The position numbers and the translations under genes were made by a program. The notes beneath the pieces were generated by a model. It was not told where the DNA came from and made no database searches. It saw nothing but the letters and a program-made list of their open reading frames with translations. From assembly GCF_047303175.1 (NCBI RefSeq), contig NZ_CP138945.1: a DNA stretch of 64,000 bases; one strand, written 5' to 3'. Of this stretch, positions 33,528 to 41,958 are shown one piece after another; positions within the stretch are counted from its first letter, which is position 1, and the number at the start of each line of letters is the position of its first letter. The stretch is from Prochlorococcus_E sp000760215. GTDB lineage: Bacteria; Cyanobacteriota; Cyanobacteriia; PCC-6307; Cyanobiaceae.

Positions 33528-34106
33528 ATGCATCAACCTTTAATTTCAAAAGATCTAATGGTTGACTTGACATTTAGTGGCTTTGTACCAGAGATAATAG
33601 AGGATGATCTTGATCATGAAAGTAAAAGTATTCTTACTGGTTTTGAAATTTGGCGTGATGCCTTAGCATGCTGGATTGATTGTGTAAGAAATAACCCTAA
33701 GCTAACTTATCCAGAGATGATAAGAACAAATAATCGGCTAAGTCTAGGACTAGTATTTACTAATGACTTGTTGATTCAAAAACTGAATCAAGATTGGAGG
33801 AATAAAATGATGCCAACGGATGTTCTTTCCTTCCCGGTTTTAGATAATGATATTGTTCTTCCTTCTGATCAATTTGTAGAATTGGGCGATATTATTGTTT
33901 CTGTGGAGACAGCTCTTAAGCAAGCAAAGATCAACAACCATTCTTTATTAGAAGAATTAAGATGGCTTGTAAGTCATGGTCTTTTGCATTTGCTGGGTTG
34001 GGATCATCCTTCTTCATCTAGTCTTGATAAAATGTTGAAAATGCAAGAGCAATTAATCAAAATCAAGTTAGGTTCACATTCTCAGAATCGTATTGCTGAA
34101 GATTAA
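33528..34106 (+). CDS. ybeY: Endoribonuclease YbeY (rRNA maturation factor)
   Basis: A zinc-dependent endoribonuclease used in 16S 3'-end maturation and ribosome quality control. The metal motif SHGLLHLLGWDH (three His, about residues 148-159) is clear, preceded by DVLSFPVLDND and LGDIIVSVETALKQA. From the ATG at 33528 it has 192 residues. A TTG at 33522 would add two residues, and the ATG at 33558 is another option because the first 12 residues are not conserved. dgkA starts in its stop codon (TAATG). Confidence 0.93.
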   Translation: MHQPLISKDLMVDLTFSGFVPEIIEDDLDHESKSILTGFEIWRDALACWIDCVRNNPKLTYPEMIRTNNRLSLGLVFTNDLLIQKLNQDWRNKMMPTDVLSFPVLDNDIVLPSDQFVELGDIIVSVETALKQAKINNHSLLEELRWLVSHGLLHLLGWDHPSSSSLDKMLKMQEQLIKIKLGSHSQNRIAED

Positions 34107-34567
34107 TGAGTATTCCGAATTTTAAACAAAATAAGATTGATTCAGTTACAGAATCATCTAATCATATCAATAGTTTTCCAAGAAGAAGGTCATGGATTAT
34201 TTCAAAAAACTTATTTTCTAGTTTTCAATATGCAGTGCAAGGTATTAGATATGCATTTCGAAGTCAACGAAATTTTCGCATTCATATTTTCATTGGCATA
34301 TCTGTTGCTGTATTTGGAATTTTCTTGAATTTATCTTTTACGAGCCTTTCAATCATTGCTCTTACTATTTCGACGGTTCTGATTTTGGAATTAATTAACA
34401 CATCTATTGAAGCTGTAGTTGATTTATCTATTGGTAGACGCTTTCACCCTTTGGCTCGAGTTGCTAAAGATTGTGCTGCTGCTTCTGTACTTATTTCTGC
34501 AACTAGTTCTGTAATCATTGCTCTTCTTTTAATTCTTCCTTCGCTTTTGAAAAAATTAGGAGGTTGA
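34106..34567 (+). CDS. dgkA: Diacylglycerol kinase (DgkA family)
   Basis: A 153-residue small membrane kinase with an N-terminal polar extension of about 40 residues followed by the DgkA fold: YAVQGIRYAFRSQRNFRIHIFIG, two helices, then the catalytic ELINTSIEAVVDLSIGRRFHPLARVAKDCAAASVLIS (about residues 93-129). It phosphorylates diacylglycerol or a related lipid alcohol such as undecaprenol in the cytoplasmic membrane. It overlaps ybeY by one base and is followed by trpG after 10 bases. The ybeY-dgkA pair is common in bacteria. Confidence 0.93.
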   Translation: MSIPNFKQNKIDSVTESSNHINSFPRRRSWIISKNLFSSFQYAVQGIRYAFRSQRNFRIHIFIGISVAVFGIFLNLSFTSLSIIALTISTVLILELINTSIEAVVDLSIGRRFHPLARVAKDCAAASVLISATSSVIIALLLILPSLLKKLGG

Positions 34568-34577
34568 AAATCGCTCT

Positions 34578-35171
34578 ATGTTATTAGTTATTGACAATTA
34601 TGACAGCTTTACTTTTAATTTGGTGCAGTACTTTGGCGAGTTGGCTTCAAAATACTCGTGGGCAAAAGAAATTGTGGTAGAACGCAATGATGCAATATCT
34701 ATTTCTAAAATCAAGGATTTAAAGCCACAAGCTATTGTCCTTTCACCTGGACCTGGTGATCCTGATCAATCTGGAGTCTGTTTGGAAATTTTAACTGAGC
34801 TTGCTGGTTCCCAACCTATTCTTGGTGTTTGTTTAGGTCATCAAGCAATTGCTCAAACTTTTGGTGGAAAAATAGTTAGAGCCAATGAACTTATGCATGG
34901 AAAAACATCAAAGGTTTTTCATAACAGTGATGGAATATATACGGGAATTTCCAACCCTCTCGTTGCGACGAGATATCACAGTTTAATTGCCAATAAGGCT
35001 TCCCTACCTGCATGTCTTGAAGTGACTTCGTGGCTTGAAGATGGCACAATTATGGGGCTTCGCCATAGAGATTTTCCTTGTTTGCATGGAGTACAGTTTC
35101 ATCCCGAAAGTGTACTTACAGAATCCGGACATCTTTTGCTTAGTAATTTCTTAGGATTGGCTGAGGCCTAA
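34578..35171 (+). CDS. Glutamine amidotransferase, anthranilate/aminodeoxychorismate synthase component II
   Basis: A 197-residue class I amidotransferase that supplies ammonia from glutamine to a chorismate-using partner. The catalytic triad is in LGVCLGHQAIAQTFGG (Cys about 79) and HGVQFHPESVLTESG (His and Glu about 169-171), and LSPGPGDPDQSG gives the oxyanion loop. The same subunit commonly serves both tryptophan (TrpG) and folate (PabA) synthesis in cyanobacteria, so I give no single symbol. It is the last of the closely spaced prfB-ybeY-dgkA genes, and the MBL-fold gene follows after 20 bases. Confidence 0.93.
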   Translation: MLLVIDNYDSFTFNLVQYFGELASKYSWAKEIVVERNDAISISKIKDLKPQAIVLSPGPGDPDQSGVCLEILTELAGSQPILGVCLGHQAIAQTFGGKIVRANELMHGKTSKVFHNSDGIYTGISNPLVATRYHSLIANKASLPACLEVTSWLEDGTIMGLRHRDFPCLHGVQFHPESVLTESGHLLLSNFLGLAEA

Positions 35172-35191
35172 CAAAACTTTTCTATCTACCT

Positions 35192-35929
35192 ATGACTCCT
35201 GCATCTTTATCGTCAAAATCTTTTTTTAAGCAATTATCTATTTCCATTGCAATGGTCTTTGCTTTCATTTCACCTGGCATTGCCGAAGTTTTGGAGATTA
35301 CAAGTTTTGGTCACAGCTCTTTGTTAGTAAAAGGTGGTGGCCACTCAGTATTGTTGAACCCATTTAAAGCAGTTGGATGTGCAGCTAGATTGATAGAACC
35401 AATTGCCAATCCAGATATTATTTTGGCTAGTTCTGAGTTACCTGATGAGGGTTATTGGAAAAAAAAAGGTGTGTTTTTTGTCAAACCTGGGTCATATCGG
35501 ATTAATGGCTTGAGGTTGGAGGGCTTCTCTAATCCTCATGATCGTTTAGGCGGAAGAAGGTTTGGATATGGAACATTTTGGCAATGGAATCAAGGTGGCT
35601 TGAATTTTGTACATTTAGGAGGTATAGCAGGTCCTTTAGATTCTCAGGATAAGTTGCTTTTAGGGCGACCAGATGTTTTATTCATAGGTGTTGGAGGTGG
35701 TGCTAAGGTTTACAACGCCAAGGAAGCTGCTCAAATTGTCAATCAGTTGAACCCTAGAGTTGTTATTCCTGTTCAATATGTACGAGGTAAACCCTTGGAA
35801 AACTGTGATCAAACAGGTATTCAGCCATTCTTAGATGCCACAAAAGGAATTGAAAGTAGAAAGGTCGGTAGGACCTATGTCCTTTCCAATACTCTCCCTA
35901 AAAAGACAATTATCAATCTGATGCCATAA
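35192..35929 (+). CDS. Exported MBL-fold protein without the canonical metal motif
   Basis: A 245-residue protein with a hydrophobic N-terminal signal (about residues 13-30, IAMVFAFISPGIAEV) and a metallo-beta-lactamase-like core of the UlaG/UPF0173 type (LEITSFGHSSLLVKGGGHSVLLNPF, then FVHLGGIAGPLD and DVLFIGVGGG). Where active members carry HxHxDH it reads ASSELPDEGYW, so the main metal ligands are gone. Two cysteines (in AVGCAARL and ENCDQTG) could pair outside the cytoplasm. It is probably a periplasmic or lumenal binding protein rather than a hydrolase. Its end overlaps the convergent hisC by 17 bp. Function unknown. Confidence 0.75.
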   Translation: MTPASLSSKSFFKQLSISIAMVFAFISPGIAEVLEITSFGHSSLLVKGGGHSVLLNPFKAVGCAARLIEPIANPDIILASSELPDEGYWKKKGVFFVKPGSYRINGLRLEGFSNPHDRLGGRRFGYGTFWQWNQGGLNFVHLGGIAGPLDSQDKLLLGRPDVLFIGVGGGAKVYNAKEAAQIVNQLNPRVVIPVQYVRGKPLENCDQTGIQPFLDATKGIESRKVGRTYVLSNTLPKKTIINLMP

Positions 35930-37043
35930 CTTGGTCTGCTTTTTTGTATATCTCCCAAAAACTTTTCATTTGATCAGTAGTTCCAATACTAACTCTTAGT
36001 GAACCAGTTATTAAATGCTTTTGCTGCATATTCCTAACCAGGATTCCAGATGATTTTAGACAATTTTCGATTGACTTGCTTTCTCGCTTTGGCCATAGTA
36101 GAAAATAATTTCCAGCACCTATATGATGTTGGACTCCTCCTTCCATTAATTTTTTTTGAATCCATAATCTAGCTTCTAACACCTCAGCAACGTAATTATC
36201 GATATATTTTTGATCTTTAAGTGCTGCAAATGCTGCAGTAACAGCAAAACTATTGACATCGTAAGGTCCAGTCACACGACTAATACGATCAATGATCCTA
36301 GAATCTCCTATAGCAAATCCCATTCGCAAGCCCGCTAAGCCTGAGGTCTTGGAGAGCGATCTTAATACAATTAGATTAGGTATTTGATTGAAATCGACTA
36401 CTGATAAAACACTATCACCTAAGAATGCCTCGTAAAGCTCATCAATTACGACTAATGTTTCAGGTGATGCTTTCGCTAACTCTAAAACTTTCTTTGCTGG
36501 AAGGCTTGTACCTGTAGGATTGTTAGGGTTGCATATCATTAAAATCTTTGGAGTCAAATCAATCAGTAATTTATATATTGCATCGTAAGGGAATTGGAAA
36601 TTCTTTTCTTTATAAGGAACCTCAATGACTTCCATCCCTTGCATAGATGCACAAGGATAGTAGTAACCAAAAGTTGGGACTGTAGTGAGTAATTTCCCCT
36701 TATGTTCTCCATATGAATGGAAAATAGCATGGATTGCAGCATCTACTCCATTGAAGAGCCCAACTTGATTAGACTTAATAGGTGCTACTACCACAGAGGA
36801 ATTGATATGCTCTGCGAATACTTCTTTAAGACCTTGGTATTCTGGATAAATTGAAATTTCTTCTGAAGTGATATTTTTAATTGCCTCTAATACTTTTGGG
36901 CTAGGACCAATGGTATTTTCATTGAAGTCAAGCCGAAGGAATCCTCGGCGACCTTCTAAAGGAGCAGAATAAGGAGTCATTCTTTCCACCTCAAGTCGTG
37001 CTTGAGGTATATTCTTAGATGAGAGTTTCTCAAAGAGTTTCAT
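35913..37043 (-). CDS. hisC: Histidinol-phosphate aminotransferase
   Basis: A 376-residue fold-type I PLP aminotransferase for histidine synthesis. LRLDFNENTIGPSPKVLEAI (about residues 36-55), LMICNPNNPTGTSLP (about 168-182), VVIDELYEAFLGD, the PLP lysine in RSLSKTSGLAGLRMGFAIG (about 229-247), and GSLRVSIGT near the end are as expected for HisC. Other aromatic or phospho-amino-acid transaminase roles are possible because this family is promiscuous, and a second relative lies at 51214-52341. Its ATG overlaps the argS stop by one base on the same strand. Confidence 0.88.
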   Translation of the reverse strand: MKLFEKLSSKNIPQARLEVERMTPYSAPLEGRRGFLRLDFNENTIGPSPKVLEAIKNITSEEISIYPEYQGLKEVFAEHINSSVVVAPIKSNQVGLFNGVDAAIHAIFHSYGEHKGKLLTTVPTFGYYYPCASMQGMEVIEVPYKEKNFQFPYDAIYKLLIDLTPKILMICNPNNPTGTSLPAKKVLELAKASPETLVVIDELYEAFLGDSVLSVVDFNQIPNLIVLRSLSKTSGLAGLRMGFAIGDSRIIDRISRVTGPYDVNSFAVTAAFAALKDQKYIDNYVAEVLEARLWIQKKLMEGGVQHHIGAGNYFLLWPKRESKSIENCLKSSGILVRNMQQKHLITGSLRVSIGTTDQMKSFWEIYKKADQVMASD

Positions 37044-38842
37044 TACATTCTCTCTAAAGTTTGAATACCTAAAAGAGACATTCCTTGCTTCAGAATATCT
37101 CTAGTAAGTCGACATAGAGTTAATCTAGATGACCTTGATGGTTCTTCAGCTTTAAGGACAGGGATTTGCTCATAGAATCGATTGAATGTTTGGCTTAATT
37201 CAAATAAATAATTGCAGAGTCGATTAGGTAATAATTCCTCCTCCACTTCTAGGATAACATCATCAAATTTTAAAATTTCTCTAATTAATCTCCATTCTTG
37301 AGGCTCTGTGAATTTCAGTTGATCTGTTGATGAGCTAAGATTTCCACCCTTCCTGCTGATGCCGGCGATACGGACTAATGCATATAAAAGATATGGAGCT
37401 GTGTTGCCTTGCAGTGAAAGCATACGGTCAAAAGAAAACTGATAATTAGTAATTCTGTTTTGACTGAGATCAGCGTATTTCACTGCTGCAATCCCAACCT
37501 TTTCAGACACTTCATTGATGAAAGATTCACTTTCATTGCGCCCTTCTTCATTAAGGCGCCTTTCAATATCTTGTTTAGCTCTGTCAATTGCTTCATCAAG
37601 AAGATCTTTAAGACGTACTGTTTCGCCAGAACGTGTTTTCAGCTTTTTCCCATCTTCCCCTTGAACTAGTCCAAATGGGACATGTTCGATTCGACAGTCC
37701 TCGGGGACCCAGTTTGCCCGTTTTGCAACTTGAAAGACTCCTTCAAAATGGCTGGATTGTCCAGAATCAGTAACGTAGATTATTCGACTAGCGCCATCAC
37801 CTGAAGGTTCTTCTTTCAATCGGTATCGAATTGCAGCTAAGTCTGTTGTTGCATAGTTAAAACCACCATCAGATTTTTGAATGATTAACGCTAAAGGATT
37901 GCCATTTTTTCTATTCATACCATTTAAAAAGACACACTTTGCTTTCTCGTCTTCAACTAATAAATTTAATTGTGTGAGATCATCGACTACATTTTGTAGG
38001 AAAGGGTTATAAAAGGACTCACCTCTTTCAGAAAGTTGGATATCAAGTCGATCATATATTGTTTGGAATTCTTGGCGAGATTGCTCACATAGGAGTTTCC
38101 AAGCTTTTAAACTTTCTTGATTACCTCGCTGCAGCTTAACTACTTCTTCCCTTGAGCATTTTTGGAAGTGTTCATCTTCATCAAAGCATTTTTTTGCTTG
38201 ACGGTAAAAATCAACTAAATCTCCAATTCCTATAAAATTTGCTGTAGTTAATGCTTCTGGAACAGTCAGCTTAAGATATGTTATGAGCATGCCGAATTGC
38301 GTCCCCCAATCACCAACATGGTTTAAACGAAGTACTGTATAACCACGAAAACTCAGAATACGTGCAATTGCATCGCCAATAATGGTTGAACGTAAATGTC
38401 CAACATGCATTTCTTTCGCGATATTAGGACTAGAGAAATCAACAATTATTGGCTTATCATCGTCACTTTGTACACGTGGTATACCAAGAAAGTCATCGTT
38501 GACTCTGGAAACCAGCTCCCTAGTAAGACAAGTTTTTTGAATAGTTAAATTGATGAATCCAGGTCCAGCTATTTTAGGTGGACAACAAAGATCATTGAAT
38601 TGATCATTGTTTTGAAGTTCAGAAACAATGGTCTTTGCAATTTCACGTGGCGGCTTATTTAATTGCTTGGCAAGTACCATTGCACTATTAATTTGAAAAT
38701 CTCCAAACTCAGGTTTTGTTGTCGGTACTAACTGAGAGTTGAAGAACTCACTTGACTCTTTAGTTGCTAATGTTGCTTCAGGGTATGCAGAATCTAAAGC
38801 ATGTTTAATTTGTTGATTTAATAATTGGTAAATGTAATACAT
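37043..38842 (-). CDS. argS: Arginyl-tRNA synthetase
   Basis: A 599-residue class I synthetase. The N-terminal Add-1 domain includes KPEFGDFQINSAMVLAKQLNKPPREIA (about residues 38-64). The HIGH-type motif is HVGHLRSTIIGDAIARILSF (about 142-161). RLNHVGDWGTQFGMLI and NYATTDLAAIRYR follow, and the C-terminal anticodon domain contains YLLYALVRIAGISRK. There is no canonical KMSK, as in most ArgRS enzymes (EDGKKLKTRSGE is the matching loop). It starts one base before the end of nadC and runs into hisC, forming nadC-argS-hisC. Confidence 0.97.
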   Translation of the reverse strand: MYYIYQLLNQQIKHALDSAYPEATLATKESSEFFNSQLVPTTKPEFGDFQINSAMVLAKQLNKPPREIAKTIVSELQNNDQFNDLCCPPKIAGPGFINLTIQKTCLTRELVSRVNDDFLGIPRVQSDDDKPIIVDFSSPNIAKEMHVGHLRSTIIGDAIARILSFRGYTVLRLNHVGDWGTQFGMLITYLKLTVPEALTTANFIGIGDLVDFYRQAKKCFDEDEHFQKCSREEVVKLQRGNQESLKAWKLLCEQSRQEFQTIYDRLDIQLSERGESFYNPFLQNVVDDLTQLNLLVEDEKAKCVFLNGMNRKNGNPLALIIQKSDGGFNYATTDLAAIRYRLKEEPSGDGASRIIYVTDSGQSSHFEGVFQVAKRANWVPEDCRIEHVPFGLVQGEDGKKLKTRSGETVRLKDLLDEAIDRAKQDIERRLNEEGRNESESFINEVSEKVGIAAVKYADLSQNRITNYQFSFDRMLSLQGNTAPYLLYALVRIAGISRKGGNLSSSTDQLKFTEPQEWRLIREILKFDDVILEVEEELLPNRLCNYLFELSQTFNRFYEQIPVLKAEEPSRSSRLTLCRLTRDILKQGMSLLGIQTLERM

Positions 38843-39711
38843 TATTCATTGTCTCCATTTTCGTTGAAACGCATACTCAAATCTATCCAACTGCTTCTTG
38901 TGATTGGTGCACTACTAGAAATTATGTCAATTCCTGTAGAGGCATAATTCTTAACTTGCGTAGGATCAATTCCAGAGGCTTCAATAACAATTTGCTTAGA
39001 TGACTTACTTGCTATTTCTCGTAAGTCAGGAATAATTTTACGTATCATTAATGGAGACATCTCATCAAGAAGTACTCCATCAGCACCACTTGATATAGCC
39101 TCTTTTGCTTGTTGAGCTGTTTCAGCTTCGACAATAATTTTTGTAGTCCAAGGTATGCTCATCCTAAGGCTTTTGATTGAGTTTGATATTCCATTGCTCC
39201 AAGCTATGTGATTCTCTTTTAACATAGCTGCATCATCGAGCCCTAAACGATGATTAATACCGCCTCCACATCTAATAGCATATTTCTCTAATTGACGAAG
39301 ACCTGGAGTTGTTTTCCTGGTATCAGTTAATTGAACACCTGTACCTTCAAGTTCTAAAACCAGTTTCTTAGTTTCTGTAGCTATGCCTGAAAGGTGCATT
39401 GCTAGGTTTAACGCAGTTCGCTCCCCTGCCAGGAGAGAAGCAACAGGCCCGCTTAATTCGAGTACCCTTTCTCCTGTAATTAAACTTTCACCATCCGCTT
39501 TGTTTACAGAGATTATGATCGATGGGTCCAGATATTCATAAAGACATTTTACGAGCTCTCCTCCACAGAAGATTCCAGCTTGCTTGCTTACCCAGTGTGC
39601 CTTAACAATGTGACTATTGTTCATAGCTGATTGAGTTAGATCACCTCGACCTATATCTTCATTCAGCCAGGTCTCAAAGAGGTTCTTAATATATGGTGTG
39701 ATAATTTGCAA
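38842..39711 (-). CDS. nadC: Nicotinate-nucleotide pyrophosphorylase (carboxylating)
   Basis: A 289-residue enzyme that turns quinolinate and PRPP into nicotinate mononucleotide for NAD synthesis. LNEDIGRGDLTQ (about residues 16-27), LAGERTALNLAMHLSGIATET (about 91-111), DTRKTTPGLRQLEKYAIRCGGGINHRLGLDDAAMLKENHI (about 129-168) and VEASGI with ISSSAPITRS are the family landmarks. It overlaps argS by one base and is separated from mnmE, on the same strand, by 99 bases with nothing obvious in them. Confidence 0.96.
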   Translation of the reverse strand: MQIITPYIKNLFETWLNEDIGRGDLTQSAMNNSHIVKAHWVSKQAGIFCGGELVKCLYEYLDPSIIISVNKADGESLITGERVLELSGPVASLLAGERTALNLAMHLSGIATETKKLVLELEGTGVQLTDTRKTTPGLRQLEKYAIRCGGGINHRLGLDDAAMLKENHIAWSNGISNSIKSLRMSIPWTTKIIVEAETAQQAKEAISSGADGVLLDEMSPLMIRKIIPDLREIASKSSKQIVIEASGIDPTQVKNYASTGIDIISSSAPITRSSWIDLSMRFNENGDNE

Positions 39712-39810
39712 GAGTTAAAGGATAATGCGAATAGATATGTATTTGATCAAGTGTACTTATTTTTCATTGTTTTAGAAAAGTTAGAGGATACTTGTAGATA
39801 CTATGTTGTT

Positions 39811-41193
39811 TCACTTCCCTATACAAAATCTTGAAAATATTCGGTCAAGCAATGCTTCTGTGACTTCTTTGCCTGTCAATTCTCCTAATTTGGAAATAGC
39901 TTCCCTTAAATCTATAGTCCAGAAATCCCAAGGTAAACCCTGTTTAGAGATTTCTTCAATCTGATCTAAAGAATTGCTTGCACGTTTGACTAAATCCAAT
40001 TGTCTTTGATTTAGGGCTAATTCTAATCCTCCTGTTTCATTAGCACCGCAGGTGCGTAATAATTTTCTCACCATCTCTTCCTGGCCTTCTCCTGTTTGGG
40101 CACTGATGGTAGCATCTGAATCTATAGGTATATCTTGAATATTAATATCAGCCTTATTACCTATTATTAATCTGGGAGTTTGTTTTGGAATCTGATTCAG
40201 AATCTTTTGATCATTAGTTGTCCATCCTTGACTCACATCAAATAGAAGTAAAACCACATCTGCGGTCATTAATATTTTCTTGCTTAAAGAGACTCCGATC
40301 TTTTCAATTTCATTGTTTGTGTCTCGAATTCCTGCAGTATCAAGAAGTGTAATTGGAACTCCTTCTAGAACAATCTCACTTTCCAAGACATCTCTTGTAG
40401 TTCCAGGTAATTCTGTTACGATGGCTTTTTTATTTTTACAAAGAAGGTTGAGTAAAGAACTTTTCCCAACATTTGGTAATCCTATAAGTGCGACTTTGAG
40501 CCCATTACGTATTAATGAACCTTGTTTAGCATCAGAAATCAGTTGAATTAGTTCTTGACGTATTGAAATCACTTCAGTTAATACTGCTTTTGGGTTTAAT
40601 GGTGGCAAATCTTCTTCAAAATCAATGCGAGCTTCTATTTCACTAAGTTGATCAAGCAGCTTTTCTCTTAAAAAATTTATGCGATTAGTAATATCTCCAT
40701 CTATGCCAGCTATTGCTAGTTGGGCTGCTTTTTGACTTCTAGCACTTATTAATTCTTGAATTGCTTCTGCTTGTGTTATATCAAGTCTTCCATTGATAAC
40801 AGCACGCTGACTAAACTCCCCAGGGAATGCTCTTCTGGTATTGGGTTGTTTTAAAACCTCATCAAGCACCTCATGAACGACAATTACCCCCCCATGGCAA
40901 TGGATTTCCACTACGTCTTCCCCTGTAAAACTACGAGGGGCTTCCATTGTTAAAATTAAAACCTCATCGATATTTTTTTTAGTTGTTTGATTTATGACAT
41001 GACCGTAAAGAATTGTATGTGTATCCCAAACCTGTTTTCCTGGAATTTTGACGATATTTGAAACAACTTTTTTTGCCGAAGGGCCAGATATCTTGATAAT
41101 CGCAACAGCTCCTTGCCCTGGTGCGATTGCTGAAGAGATAGCTGCGATTGTTTCTTCTGTAGGGAAAGTTGAGTTCATAAATGAATCATTCAA
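39811..41193 (-). CDS. mnmE: tRNA modification GTPase MnmE
   Basis: A 460-residue potassium-activated GTPase that, with MnmG, modifies U34 of certain tRNAs. The N-terminal folate-binding domain (AAISSAIAPGQGAVAIIKISGPSA) leads to the helical domain, into which the G domain is inserted: GLPNVGKSSLLN (about residues 237-248), DTAGIRDTNNEIEKIGV and IGNKADI. It ends in FSRFCIGK with the invariant Cys-x-Gly-Lys. The ATG at 41178 is an alternative start. It is divergent from the DUF2062 gene over 56 bases. No mnmG is present in the window. Confidence 0.97.
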   Translation of the reverse strand: MNDSFMNSTFPTEETIAAISSAIAPGQGAVAIIKISGPSAKKVVSNIVKIPGKQVWDTHTILYGHVINQTTKKNIDEVLILTMEAPRSFTGEDVVEIHCHGGVIVVHEVLDEVLKQPNTRRAFPGEFSQRAVINGRLDITQAEAIQELISARSQKAAQLAIAGIDGDITNRINFLREKLLDQLSEIEARIDFEEDLPPLNPKAVLTEVISIRQELIQLISDAKQGSLIRNGLKVALIGLPNVGKSSLLNLLCKNKKAIVTELPGTTRDVLESEIVLEGVPITLLDTAGIRDTNNEIEKIGVSLSKKILMTADVVLLLFDVSQGWTTNDQKILNQIPKQTPRLIIGNKADINIQDIPIDSDATISAQTGEGQEEMVRKLLRTCGANETGGLELALNQRQLDLVKRASNSLDQIEEISKQGLPWDFWTIDLREAISKLGELTGKEVTEALLDRIFSRFCIGK

Positions 41194-41249
41194 TTTTATT
41201 GCGTACGATTAAATTCATATTCGTGCTTTAGAGCATAGGAGGTGTTCAA

Positions 41250-41714
41250 ATGCTTCAAATCCTTCTCAACTTGAGCAAAAGAGTTAGAAGGTCTATGCTT
41301 TGGATCTGGCGTCATGAGGGCACCCCTGCAGAAAGGGCCCGTGGGATAGCAGTTGGGGTGTTTAGTGGGTGTTTCCCTTTTTTTGGCTTGCAATCTCTCA
41401 TGGGAATCTGTCTTGCTAGTTTGTTTAGGGGGAATCATTTGCTTGCAGTTACTGCTACTTGGATAAGTAATCCTTTCACTTATATCCCTCTTTATTGGTT
41501 TAATTATAAGATTGGAGCATTCTTTTTGGGGGGAGCTAGCTCATTTAATGATCTCCACAAATTGACTAAGCGACAAATTTGGGATCAGGGTTGGATTGTC
41601 AGTAGTAAAATTTTGCTAGGCTCGTTGATTCTTGGATTGGCTTTGGGATTGCTTTTAGGATTGGCTTCCTATATCGGGTTTAAATCATCTTCAAATAAAA
41701 ATACTTTGATGTAG
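41250..41714 (+). CDS. DUF2062 membrane protein
   Basis: A 154-residue protein with a basic start and about three hydrophobic helices. The DUF2062 signature is RRSMLWIWRHEGTPAERARGIAVGVFSGCFPFFGLQSLMGICLA (about residues 13-56), followed by WISNPFTYIPLYWFNYKIGAFFLG. Relatives are found beside envelope or glycosyltransferase genes elsewhere, but no function is established. It stands between mnmE (divergent) and rsh (convergent), with 244 non-coding bases behind it. Confidence 0.82.
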   Translation: MLQILLNLSKRVRRSMLWIWRHEGTPAERARGIAVGVFSGCFPFFGLQSLMGICLASLFRGNHLLAVTATWISNPFTYIPLYWFNYKIGAFFLGGASSFNDLHKLTKRQIWDQGWIVSSKILLGSLILGLALGLLLGLASYIGFKSSSNKNTLM

Positions 41715-41958
41715 TTTGCTTTTTGAAATGGAGAGGTAAAGAGCAATTATAGTCGAGAGAGTTTTCCCATCACCAAGTCTTCAAGGCAATTAAATAACTA
41801 GTCATTATAAAAATGTAATTTATTTCTTGGGGTATGTTATTGCTTCTACAACATCACAATAATCTTGCCATAGCTTGTTAATTGAAGATTTGAAATTTTG
41901 TGAGATCAAAAATATTCCCTTTGATTGATAGCTTGTATAACACTAAAACTCCTAATAG
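41715..41958. other. Non-coding gap between DUF2062 and rsh ends
   Basis: 244 bases between two convergent genes. Only very short open frames (15 codons or fewer) occur on either strand, and I see no tRNA, repeat or convincing hairpin with a T-run. It may be decayed sequence or hold weak 3' ends. Confidence 0.5.

Noticed and set aside
41196..41438. 80-codon minus-strand ORF opposite the DUF2062 gene
   Set aside because: It lies almost wholly antisense to a well-supported gene, has low-complexity polar sequence and no ribosome-binding site.
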